Of a DNA stretch of 12,947 nt, positions 6,197 through 12,904 are shown piece by piece. This stretch comes from Candidatus Omnitrophota bacterium (GTDB lineage: Bacteria > Omnitrophota > Omnitrophia > Omnitrophales > Abzuiibacteriaceae). The notes beneath the pieces were generated by a model. The model was given only the letters and a program-made list of their open reading frames with translations. It was not told the origin of the DNA and did not search any database. The stretch covers positions 1-12,947 of the forward strand of contig JACQQN010000070.1 of NCBI GenBank assembly GCA_016206995.1, read 5' to 3'. The position numbers were made by a program, and so were the translations under genes. Numbering within the stretch: the first letter of the stretch is position 1; every line of letters begins with the position of its first letter.

Positions 6197-7773
6197 TGAA
6201 ACGAGTTGTCGAAGTTCTTAAAGAAAAATTCGGGAATCGTATTCAAGGAAGTCACCAGGAAACTGTGCGAGAGTTGCAGATTAAGATCGCGAAAGAAGTG
6301 GTAATCCCAGCAGCTCGTTTTTTGGTCGAGACCCTTGAAATGCGGTTTCTTTTTCTTTTTGGTTCTGATGCTCGAAACATCTCGGGCTGTTTTCATCTTC
6401 ATTATGTTTTTTCTTATCACCATGTGGATCAATTTATTATTTTAATTGTCGAAGTTCGTGGTGAAGATTTGACGTTTCCTTCATTAGCACCGTATTTACC
6501 CCAAGCAAATTGGCAGGAGCGGGAAATTCAGGACCTTTTTGGTCTCATCGCAAAAGGTCATCCCGATCCGAGACGACTTGTACTCCACGAAGATTGGCCA
6601 GAAGGCCTGTATCCATTCAGAAAAGATTTTATTCAAAATAAGAAAGTTCCTCGAGTAAATGGAGAATATGTTTTCGATAGGGTAGAGGGTGATGGGGTAT
6701 TTGAAATACCAGTCGGCCCAGTTCATGCGGGAATTATTGAGCCCGGTCATTTTCGTTTTTCGTCAGCAGGAGAAAGTATTCTCAAACTTGAAATCAGGCA
6801 CTTTTACACTCATAAAGGGACTGAGAAATTAGGCGAAGGTAAGGATTCAAGTCACCTTTTGTGCCTTGCGGAAAGAATTTCCGGAGATAATTCAGTTGCG
6901 CATGCGACGGCAGCGGCTCAAGCACTCGAAACGTTATGTGGTTTCCAAATCCCGCCCCGCGCGCAATTTTTGAGAGTCGTCCTTCTCGAGCTTGAACGGA
7001 TTTATAATCACTTGGCTGATGTTGGGGGTGTTGTTCTGGACGTTGCTTTTGGTTTTGGTGCCGCACAACTCGCAAGAGTTAAAGAGCAGTTAATGCGCCT
7101 TAACGAGCGCTTGACCGGAAGCCGTCTTCTTCGCGGCATGATCGTGTTTGGAGGAGTCCGAAACGATATTTCAGATTTAGATAAAAAATATTTAATTCAA
7201 GAAATTGGAAAAATTAAAGTAGATTTTGACCAAACCATTCAGATTCTTTGGAATGTAAGTTCTTTGATGGATCGAATTCAAAAAACTGGGATTATTAAAA
7301 AGGAAATCGTTGAGGCTCTTGGTGGTACCGGACCTATTGCAAGGGCTTCAGGGGTTGATCGTGATTTTCGGCGCGATCATCCGTACGCCGCTTATCAGGA
7401 ACTTTTGTTTATGGTGCCTGTCTTCCGGGAAGGGGATGTTGAAAGCCGGATCAAAGTAAAGATGCAAGAGGTGTATGAATCATTCAAATTAATTTACGAA
7501 GCAGTGACGGGAATGCCGGAAGGCATTTCGATTGTGGAGACAGTTCCTCTTAAACCTTTGCGGAGCGCCTTAGGTTATGTGGAGTCTCCACGGGGAGAAT
7601 GTTTCCATTGGATTGCGACAGATCGGGATGGAAGAATCGCAAGATGGAAAATCCAGTCCCCATCTTTTGCCAATTGGCCGTTGATTGAATATGCAGTTCT
7701 TGAAAATATCGTACCCGATTTTCCCGTTATCAACAAAAGCATGAACCTTTCTTATTCGGGAAATGACCGCTGA
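6196..7773 (+). CDS. hyfG: HyfG/HycE-like (NuoCD-type) large subunit lacking all NiFe-binding cysteines
   Basis: This 525-residue fusion has a NuoC-like domain (about 1-150, with WQEREIQDLFG 106-116, GHPDPRRL 121-128 and FRKDF 141-145) and a NuoD/hydrogenase large-subunit domain (about 165-525, starting GPVHAGIIEPGHFRF 174-188). Homologous landmarks to E. coli HycE include HKGTEKL (206-212), ERIYNHLADVGGV (267-279), ARASGVDRDFRRDHPY (382-397) and the C-terminal block from ALGYVESPRGE (458-468). The N-terminal ligand motif RVCGIC of hydrogenases reads R227-I-S229-G-D-N232. The C-terminal motif DPCYSCTDR reads NLS519-Y-S-G522-NDR525. All four Ni/Fe ligands are thus replaced. The chain ends at the Arg where HycE is cleaved during maturation, so there is no protease-removed tail. 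It should not bind a NiFe centre. A by-eye alignment shows no obvious counterpart of the complex I quinone-binding tyrosine. Confidence 0.9.
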   Translation: MKRVVEVLKEKFGNRIQGSHQETVRELQIKIAKEVVIPAARFLVETLEMRFLFLFGSDARNISGCFHLHYVFSYHHVDQFIILIVEVRGEDLTFPSLAPYLPQANWQEREIQDLFGLIAKGHPDPRRLVLHEDWPEGLYPFRKDFIQNKKVPRVNGEYVFDRVEGDGVFEIPVGPVHAGIIEPGHFRFSSAGESILKLEIRHFYTHKGTEKLGEGKDSSHLLCLAERISGDNSVAHATAAAQALETLCGFQIPPRAQFLRVVLLELERIYNHLADVGGVVLDVAFGFGAAQLARVKEQLMRLNERLTGSRLLRGMIVFGGVRNDISDLDKKYLIQEIGKIKVDFDQTIQILWNVSSLMDRIQKTGIIKKEIVEALGGTGPIARASGVDRDFRRDHPYAAYQELLFMVPVFREGDVESRIKVKMQEVYESFKLIYEAVTGMPEGISIVETVPLKPLRSALGYVESPRGECFHWIATDRDGRIARWKIQSPSFANWPLIEYAVLENIVPDFPVINKSMNLSYSGNDR

Positions 7774-7793
7774 GGGTTGATTAGAAAGAAACG

Positions 7794-8696
7794 ATGTTTC
7801 GAATTCTTAAAAAAAATATCCAAGTAGGGAATGCGACGGCTTCTTTTGAACCACATCATTCTTCTGCGTCTCAAGGATTTTTAGGGGCACCTGAGATTGA
7901 AGCAGCGAAATGCACTGGGTGTGGTCTTTGCGTGAAATCTTGTCCGACCGATGCACTTCAAGTTTGCGATGATCAAACAAAAGATGAAAGAAAGCTTTTT
8001 CTTTCCTATGGCGATTGTATTTTCTGTTCACTTTGCGAGCCCATCTGTCCTCACGATGCTGTTTCATTTCTTGGAAAATTCGAATTAGCAAGTGAATCAA
8101 AAGAAAAACTAACGCTTTCATTTCCATTTTGCTTGTCTGAATGTAAAAAAGACCCAGCTTTCACTTCGCAAGCGTCGTTACCGGTAAAGACATTACCGAC
8201 TGGCTCTCAGAGTTTTTCTCAAGGTAATTTTGCACCATTGCTTTCGATGGATGAGATTGGCTCTCGACTCAAGGATAAAGTCAAAACGCTTTTCGGCCGT
8301 TCTCTCCACATTCGGGAAGTTGATGCAGGGTCCTGCAATGGCTGCGAGCTTGAAATCACGAATCTTTCAAATCCTATTTATGATGTCGAGCGATTCGGGA
8401 TTCATTTTGTAGCCTCCCCGCGCCATGCGGACATGCTTCTTGTCACGGGTCCCGTGACGCGACAAATGGAGCTTGCGTTAGTTAAAACGTATGCGGCGGT
8501 GGCAGCTCCTAAATTAGTCTTGGCATGCGGTAGTTGTGCCATCGGCGGTGGTGTTTTTAATGGAAGTTACGCGGTGGTTGGAGGAGTAGATCGTAGCATT
8601 CCAGTCGATGTCTATCTGCCTGGCTGCCCGCCGCGGCCAGAAGCCATTCTCTATGGAATCTTTTTAGCGCTTGGCACCGTTGCTTCCAAGAAATAA
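7794..8696 (+). CDS. hyfI: HyfH-HyfI fusion: 2[4Fe-4S] ferredoxin domain plus NuoB-like small subunit
   Basis: This 300-residue protein joins two subunits that are separate in E. coli. The N-terminal part matches HycF/HyfH (MFRILKKNIQVGNATASF) and has two CxxCxxCxxxCP clusters: C40, C43, C46, C50 and C75, C78, C81, C85. A linker (about 105-165) leads to a NuoB/HyfI domain with CNGCE (C181, C184), ACGSCAIGGG (C248) and PGCPPRP (C278), the four ligands of the proximal (N2-like) cluster. Electrons can thus pass from ferredoxin or another donor through three clusters to the HyfG site. The HycF C-terminal cysteine-rich tail is reduced to FCLSECKK. The gene lies 20 bp after hyfG with only a weak ribosome-binding site (AGAAAG). 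It is the last gene of the operon. Confidence 0.9.
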   Translation: MFRILKKNIQVGNATASFEPHHSSASQGFLGAPEIEAAKCTGCGLCVKSCPTDALQVCDDQTKDERKLFLSYGDCIFCSLCEPICPHDAVSFLGKFELASESKEKLTLSFPFCLSECKKDPAFTSQASLPVKTLPTGSQSFSQGNFAPLLSMDEIGSRLKDKVKTLFGRSLHIREVDAGSCNGCELEITNLSNPIYDVERFGIHFVASPRHADMLLVTGPVTRQMELALVKTYAAVAAPKLVLACGSCAIGGGVFNGSYAVVGGVDRSIPVDVYLPGCPPRPEAILYGIFLALGTVASKK

Positions 8697-8768
8697 CCAA
8701 GCATTTGTTCATGACGTTGATGGTTTTTAAAAATTCCCGCGAATCAAATTCTTCAATAATTCTCAGGA

Positions 8769-10622
8769 TTACTTCTTAAAGAAATCAAGTTTCGCTTGAA
8801 GGGTACACCACTTGTCTTCTGATTTTTCGATTTCTATTTGAAGATTTTTCATTCGCGCATTCCGTTCTTTCGAAAAGTGAAAAGTGTTCTTTTGTATTTC
8901 TTCGAGAAGTTTATCCCGCTCTCCAGTTAAGTGCTTGATCCGCCGCTCTTCTTTTTCCATGTCACTTTTAATCTTAGCGACCTTTGATTTATTAGATTTT
9001 TCTTCTGCTATTTCAGATTGTTTTATTTTATTCTCAGCATTGGATTGATTTTCGCTTTTTGATTGGCCGCTCCCATGTTTCTTGGGCTCATGGTGGATAT
9101 GCTCATGGGCGAGAGAAGCTGCCCCCTCCATTTCTCCACGCGCAATGACTTCTAAATGATACACATAATCTTCGTAAGTTCCGGGATAGCGTTGAATTCG
9201 CCCTTGCTTCACTTCGACGATACTGGTCGCAATTAAATTCACAAAGGTGCGGTCGTGGCTGATAAAGAAAACTGTCCCAGCAAATTTTTTGAGCGCTTGA
9301 GCCAGTGCTTCAACCGTTTCAAAATCAAGATGGTTCGTCGGCTCGTCAAGAAGAAGAACGTGGCTTTTTGAAAGGAGGAGGCCTGCCAGTATGAGTCGCG
9401 CGCGTTCACCGCCGCTCAAGACCTTAATTTTCTTTTTAACGTCGTCTCCTCTAAACAAAAAACATCCGGCCATTGTTAAAACATCTTGGCTGGTCACATC
9501 CGAGGCACTTTCGCGTACGAGATGAGAATAAATATTATCTTCCGGATCCAGCACCGAAAAGACATGTTGCGCGTAATAAGCTGTTTTAAGGCCAGTTCCC
9601 CAGCGGAAGGAGCCAGCTTTTGGTGCTAATTGTCCGGCAATGGTTCGGAGAAAAGTTGTTTTTCCTTCACCATTATTACCGAGGACCGCCACGCGCTCGC
9701 CACGCTCCACTTCAAATGAAATGCCGCTGGCGACATCCTTTTCAGGATATCCAATGGTCAAATCCTTCGAAGCAAATGCAATTCCTGTCTTTGGTTCAAT
9801 TTTCGGAATATAAATTCGAATGGAACCTGCTTGATGAGTGATCTCAATTGTTTTTAATTTCTGAATTTGTTTTAGTTTTGATTGTGCTCTTGAGGCAGTG
9901 GACGCTTTAGCGCGGAAACGGTCAACGAAAGCTTGTAATTGCTCGCGCTTTTTCTCAACACCGCGGTTGTATGCTTGTTTTTGTACGAGAAGCCCTTCCT
10001 TAAATTCAAAATACTCCTCAATATCTCCCGGGTAGAGTGTGAGCTCACCATTTTCAAGTTCGAGCGTGTGGTCGCACGTCCGCTTTAAAAATTCTCGGTC
10101 GTGTGAAACAACAAGGTAACCGCCCTTAAAATCGAGTAAGAAATTCTCAAGTAAAATGAGCGTGCTTAAATCAAGGTAATTGCTGGGTTCATCCAGCACA
10201 AGGAAATTAGGATCTTCAAGAAGCATGGCGGTGAGTTTGACTCGCGTTTGATATCCACCGGGGAGTTTCTGGACGGGGATATCGAGAAGTTCATTTTGAA
10301 TTTGAAAGTGTGCCGCCATTTCGCCGCATTCCCAATGTTCCCGCTTGGTTTTTCGCATGAGAAAATCGACGACAGATTCATTTGATCCGAACGTATCATG
10401 TTGCTCTAGATAACTGAGCCGGAGCTCGGAATTGGGTGTGATGCTTCCGTCATCCGCCTTTTCGTGGCCAGTAATAATGCGGCAAAGAGTCGATTTTCCA
10501 GCACCATTTCGGCCAATGACGCCAATTTTCTGGCCGGTTTCAAACGAAGCGGTGGCATCATCCAAGATGGTATTGGCGCCATACGCTTTGTAAATTTGAT
10601 TGATTTGAAGCAAGACTGGCAT
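8769..10622 (-). CDS. ABC-F family ATPase (YheS/Uup-like translation factor)
   Basis: This 617-residue cytosolic protein has two ABC ATPase domains and no membrane segment. Domain 1 has Walker A GRNGAGKST (37-45), a degenerate signature LPGGY (120-124), Walker B FLVLDEP (140-146) and SHDREF (173-178). Domain 2 has GNNGEGKTT (315-323), LSGGE (402-406), LLLDEPTNHLD (423-433) and SHDRTF (455-460). Between them lies the ABC-F interdomain linker, with DRFRAKASTASRAQSKLKQI (234-253) as in YheS. A charged C-terminal extension, with a His-rich stretch (507-516) and a predicted coiled coil (about 545-615), resembles Uup/YheS tails. Family members bind the ribosomal E site and modulate translation; the specific role is unknown. 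There is no clear Shine-Dalgarno before the ATG at 10622. The gene is convergent with the hyf-like operon. Confidence 0.93.
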   Translation of the reverse strand: MPVLLQINQIYKAYGANTILDDATASFETGQKIGVIGRNGAGKSTLCRIITGHEKADDGSITPNSELRLSYLEQHDTFGSNESVVDFLMRKTKREHWECGEMAAHFQIQNELLDIPVQKLPGGYQTRVKLTAMLLEDPNFLVLDEPSNYLDLSTLILLENFLLDFKGGYLVVSHDREFLKRTCDHTLELENGELTLYPGDIEEYFEFKEGLLVQKQAYNRGVEKKREQLQAFVDRFRAKASTASRAQSKLKQIQKLKTIEITHQAGSIRIYIPKIEPKTGIAFASKDLTIGYPEKDVASGISFEVERGERVAVLGNNGEGKTTFLRTIAGQLAPKAGSFRWGTGLKTAYYAQHVFSVLDPEDNIYSHLVRESASDVTSQDVLTMAGCFLFRGDDVKKKIKVLSGGERARLILAGLLLSKSHVLLLDEPTNHLDFETVEALAQALKKFAGTVFFISHDRTFVNLIATSIVEVKQGRIQRYPGTYEDYVYHLEVIARGEMEGAASLAHEHIHHEPKKHGSGQSKSENQSNAENKIKQSEIAEEKSNKSKVAKIKSDMEKEERRIKHLTGERDKLLEEIQKNTFHFSKERNARMKNLQIEIEKSEDKWCTLQAKLDFFKK

Positions 10623-10691
10623 AATGAGGGCGTATTGTATTAAAAATTGCAGAGAAATGAAAGGCCAATTCTAGTAAAGAGAACGTTGCCG

Positions 10692-10703
10692 ATTAGGCCT
10701 AAT
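10692..10703. promoter_or_regulatory. Perfect 12-bp palindrome in the ABC-F gene leader
   Basis: ATTAGGCCTAAT is a perfect inverted repeat lying just downstream of the predicted -10 box of the ABC-F gene. An 8-bp direct repeat TTGCCGAT brackets it at 10686-10693 and 10709-10716. The position suits a repressor site, but no regulator is known and such short palindromes also arise by chance. Confidence 0.25.
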
Positions 10704-10713
10704 TTAATTTGCC

Positions 10714-10742
10714 GATATAAAACTTAGATAAATTGAACTCAA
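10714..10742 (-). promoter_or_regulatory. Candidate sigma70 promoter of the ABC-F gene
   Basis: On the minus strand, TTGAGT (10742-10737) is followed after exactly 17 bp by TATATC (10719-10714). Each hexamer matches consensus at four of six positions. This would place the transcript start near 10707 and give a leader of about 85 nt before the ATG at 10622. No other good match is seen in the gap. Confidence 0.38.
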
Positions 10743-10791
10743 GACAATGAGGAATGATGAGGAGTTTTATAAAAACTTTCATTGCTTCAAG

Positions 10792-10829
10792 AAAAAGGCG
10801 AAGCTAATGATTATTAGCTGCGCCTTTTT
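10792..10829. terminator. Bidirectional rho-independent terminator
   Basis: The arms AAAAAGGCG (10792-10800) and CGCCTTTTT (10821-10829) pair perfectly. Inside them AGCTAAT (10802-10808) pairs with ATTAGCT (10813-10819), with one A/G mismatch between blocks and a 4-nt loop. Both strands have a T run after the stem. It lies 26 bp beyond the stop of the small secreted-protein gene and is correctly placed to end its minus-strand transcript before the ABC-F promoter. Confidence 0.85.
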
Positions 10830-10854
10830 AATTACGATCTTTTAAGTGAGGAAG

Positions 10855-11127
10855 TTAAAAACCCAACTTCTTTTTCATGTCACCGCCAGCCTTTTCTGCT
10901 TCTTTAGCAGCTTTTGCGGCTTCTCTTTCTAGAAATTTTTTCATCCGTTCAGCTTTGCGCTGTGCGAGAATCTGGTCTTTCTCAGCACCACTCTTTCCCA
11001 TGGTTGCGAACCAGTCACCGACAGAGTCGATTGGAGTTTCTTTGTACTCAGCAGCATAAACTGCTTTTAGTGGCATGCTTGACAATGTAAAAACAAGGAT
11101 CAGTAAGAATATCAGACTTTTCTTCAT
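10855..11127 (-). CDS. Small secreted protein of unknown function
   Basis: This 90-residue protein has a clear Sec signal peptide: KK followed by a hydrophobic core (residues 4-18), with likely cleavage after VYA at residue 25. The mature part is about 65 residues, begins with an aromatic/glycine stretch (DSVGDWFATMGKSG, 34-47), then becomes a highly charged Lys/Glu/Ala-rich segment (48-80) predicted to be a single amphipathic helix or coiled coil, and ends KKKLGF. There are no cysteines and no lipobox. I do not recognise a family. The gene stands alone with its own promoter, a strong ribosome-binding site (GGAGGAG, 11139-11133) and a strong terminator, which supports a real, probably well-expressed gene. 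It is divergent from the pcm-like gene. Confidence 0.8.
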   Translation of the reverse strand: MKKSLIFLLILVFTLSSMPLKAVYAAEYKETPIDSVGDWFATMGKSGAEKDQILAQRKAERMKKFLEREAAKAAKEAEKAGGDMKKKLGF

Positions 11128-11175
11128 ATGTGCTCCTCCACATTGATATGAAATACAATCTATGTTTGTGGGCTG

Positions 11176-11204
11176 TTCATATCAGTTTCGTTTTAACAAG
11201 TCAA
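11176..11204 (-). promoter_or_regulatory. Sigma70-type promoter (extended -10) of the small secreted-protein gene
   Basis: The minus strand shows TTGACT (11204-11199), a 17-bp spacer and TATGAA (11181-11176), preceded by TGA in the extended -10 position. The transcript would start near 11169, about 42 nt before the ATG at 11127. Confidence 0.5.
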
Positions 11205-11222
11205 GTCGGTTTTTATTTCACC

Positions 11223-11251
11223 TTGAGGTTCATGAGTGGACATTTTATAAT
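11223..11251 (+). promoter_or_regulatory. Sigma70-type promoter of the pcm-like gene
   Basis: TTGAGG (11223-11228), a 17-bp spacer and a perfect TATAAT (11246-11251) give a good consensus promoter. The transcript would start near 11258, 28 nt before the GTG start at 11286. This supports the long (signal-peptide-bearing) form of the gene over an internal start. It is divergent from the promoter at 11176-11204, with no overlap between the boxes. Confidence 0.6.
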
Positions 11252-11285
11252 CCATTAGTCTTTAAGGTGCGGCGGGGTAGTTCAA

Positions 11286-12026
11286 GTGGCGAGGAAATTC
11301 GTGGAGATGACCCTTTTAGCTTTTTTGTTGGTTTTAATCTGCAGCATCGAAAACGTTTCGGAGGCGCGAAACGCAGACGATTCATTTGTTGGTGTTAGAA
11401 ACCAAATGGTCGAGCGTCAGATTAGGGCACGGGGTATTAAAGATGAACGTGTTCTTGAAATTATGCGAAAAGTGCCACGTCATGAATTTGTGCCAGTTTA
11501 TTTCTTAGATCAAGCTTACGAAGACCATCCACTGTCCATCGGAGAAGGACAAACTATTTCCCAGCCTTATATCGTTGCACTGATGACGGAGCTACTATCT
11601 CTGACGAAGGATTCTAAGATTCTTGAGATTGGAACTGGATCTGGCTATCAGGCAGCGGTGCTTGCAGAATTAGCGGGAACGGTTTATACCATTGAAATTG
11701 TTCCTAAGCTAGCGCATCAGGCAAGAGAAAGTTTGAAACGGTTACACTACAACAATGTTTTTGTGCGCGAAGGAGATGGTTATTTCGGTTGGCCGGAACA
11801 TGCGCCATTTGACGCAATGATCATAACGGCTGCACCGGAAAACATTCCTAAGCCTTTGGTTGAGCACTTGAAAGAAGGTGGTAGAATGGCCATTCCTGTG
11901 GGGCAACACCCGAATCAATCGCTTTATTTGGTCCAGAAGATTAATGGACGAATAGAAAAAAAAGAGATTATTCCAGTCAGTTTTGTTCCAATGGTTGGTT
12001 TGATTGAGAAAGCAGGTGAGTCTTGA
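11286..12026 (+). CDS. pcm: Protein-L-isoaspartate O-methyltransferase with apparent signal peptide
   Basis: The enzyme transfers a methyl group from S-adenosylmethionine to L-isoaspartyl residues, starting repair of age-damaged proteins. The 246 residues contain the family core: MVERQIRARGIKDERVLEIM (41-60), the substrate loop GEGQTISQPYIVALMTELL (86-104), the SAM motif I LEIGTGSGYQAAVL (113-126), YTIEIVP (134-140), and FDAMIITAAPENIPKPL (175-191). Residues 41-246 correspond to the usual cytosolic enzyme. The first 27 residues (basic MARKF, hydrophobic LLAFLLVLICS, then VSEA) look like a Sec signal peptide. GTG at 11286 keeps the basic n-region and has GGGG (11274-11277) as a ribosome-binding site. 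ATG at 11307, with GAGGA at 11291-11295, is an alternative. The amidase gene follows after 56 bp, probably in the same transcript. Confidence 0.9.
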   Translation: MARKFVEMTLLAFLLVLICSIENVSEARNADDSFVGVRNQMVERQIRARGIKDERVLEIMRKVPRHEFVPVYFLDQAYEDHPLSIGEGQTISQPYIVALMTELLSLTKDSKILEIGTGSGYQAAVLAELAGTVYTIEIVPKLAHQARESLKRLHYNNVFVREGDGYFGWPEHAPFDAMIITAAPENIPKPLVEHLKEGGRMAIPVGQHPNQSLYLVQKINGRIEKKEIIPVSFVPMVGLIEKAGES

Positions 12027-12082
12027 CAAAAAGCTTTATGTTCATTCTGAAAGGCCGATAACTAACAAAACTTATTTTACTT

Positions 12083-12892
12083 ATGATGCGATTCATACGA
12101 AATCATTTTTTATTTGGTTTTTTAATTTTAGCAGAGTTCCCGATTTTCTTATCAGGCTGCGCAAGTCAGCCGCTAACCCATGTTGCCGGCCCATCATCAA
12201 TGGCGGCTGGCCCATCAGTTGCCACCGCAAATCTCCTTTCCTTAGCCTCAGCTCCTCAAACGGCATATCACGAAGTCGGGCCTATGGAAACACTTTGGCG
12301 GATTGCGAAGGAATATGATGTTGATATTAATACCCTCATGCAAGTTAATAGAATTTCAAACCCGAATCAAATCAAAGTTGGACAAAAACTTAAGATCCCG
12401 GGGACTGTTGGATTGCGCCCCGTCATTCCACTTTATCGCAGTCGTCCATGGTCTTACATTGTTATTCACCATACTGCAACTGAAATGGGGAATGCAATTT
12501 CAATCAACAAAGCACATCACGAGCGTGGGTTTTGGGACGGACTGGGATACCATTTTCTGATTGATAATGGAACGCTTGGAAAATTAGATGGGCAGATTGA
12601 AATTAGTCCTCGATGGGTAAAACAAAAAGACGGGGCTCACTGCAACGCAGCTGGAATGAATCAAAAAGGAGTTGGAGTCGCGTTGGTTGGCAATTTCAGT
12701 CAAACCTCTGTTTCTTCAAGGCAACTTGATTCACTTGTCTTTTTAGTCAGTACCTTGATGAAACATTACCAAATTCCATTAAAACATATTATTGCACATC
12801 GCGATGTCCCCGGGAAAAACACAGAATGTCCAGGTACTCGATTTCCGTGGAATGAGTTTATTTCCCGTCTCCAGAAATTCACCCGTAGATAA
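12083..12892 (+). CDS. LysM-containing N-acetylmuramoyl-L-alanine amidase lipoprotein (Amidase_2/PGRP fold)
   Basis: This 269-residue protein has a lipoprotein signal peptide with lipobox LSGC (Cys26), a Pro/Ala/Ser-rich spacer, one LysM peptidoglycan-binding domain (about 61-105; HEVGPMETLWRIAKEYDVD and IKVGQKLKIP) and a type 2 amidase domain (about 120-268). The likely zinc ligands are H129 in IVIHHTA, H239 in AHRDVPG and C249 in ECPGTRFPW. Y156 in GYHF is a conserved active-site tyrosine. Such enzymes cleave the MurNAc-L-Ala bond of peptidoglycan and this one should act from a membrane anchor in the periplasm. Two adjacent ATGs (12083 and 12086) are possible starts, with no strong ribosome-binding site. 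It could serve in cell-wall turnover or daughter-cell separation. Confidence 0.9.
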   Translation: MMRFIRNHFLFGFLILAEFPIFLSGCASQPLTHVAGPSSMAAGPSVATANLLSLASAPQTAYHEVGPMETLWRIAKEYDVDINTLMQVNRISNPNQIKVGQKLKIPGTVGLRPVIPLYRSRPWSYIVIHHTATEMGNAISINKAHHERGFWDGLGYHFLIDNGTLGKLDGQIEISPRWVKQKDGAHCNAAGMNQKGVGVALVGNFSQTSVSSRQLDSLVFLVSTLMKHYQIPLKHIIAHRDVPGKNTECPGTRFPWNEFISRLQKFTRR

Positions 12893-12904
12893 GTAAATTT
12901 AACT

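Larger units (their letters stand above)
1097..8696 (+). other. Six-gene Ehr-type (hydrogenase-4-like, NiFe-less) operon
   Basis: The genes run hyfB-hyfC-hyfE-hyfF-hyfG-hyfHI on one strand. Junctions are a 4-nt ATGA overlap (3124), a 4-nt ATGA overlap (4062), a 2-nt gap (4728), a 1-nt TAATG overlap (6196) and a 20-nt gap (7774-7793), which together imply one translationally coupled transcript. Compared with the E. coli hyf operon there is no hyfD, and hyfH and hyfI are fused. The membrane arm and the iron-sulfur chain look functional, but the large subunit lacks all NiFe-binding cysteines. The set therefore matches the energy-converting-hydrogenase-related (Ehr) class described as a link between complex I and group 4 hydrogenases. 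No clear terminator is visible between 8697 and 8768, before the convergent ABC-F gene. Confidence 0.8.

Noticed and set aside
1097..8696. A functional formate hydrogenlyase or H2-evolving hydrogenase
   Set aside because: Gene order and homology suggest it at first sight, but the large subunit has none of the four NiFe cysteines, and no formate dehydrogenase or maturation gene is present in the window.
8697..8768. Terminator between the hyf-like operon and the ABC-F gene
   Set aside because: The 72-bp gap has short A/T runs but no stem of meaningful length followed by a T run on either strand.
11268..11300. tRNA-like D-arm sequence (GCGGGGTAGTTCAAGTGGC)
   Set aside because: It resembles the 5' part of a tRNA, but no anticodon stem, T-arm (GGTTCGAATCC-like) or acceptor complement follows, and it overlaps the ribosome-binding site and start of the pcm-like gene.
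12023..12051. TTGACA overlapping the pcm stop as a separate promoter for the amidase gene
   Set aside because: The -35 match is perfect, but at 16-18 bp spacing no -10 better than three of six matches exists; read-through from pcm is simpler.
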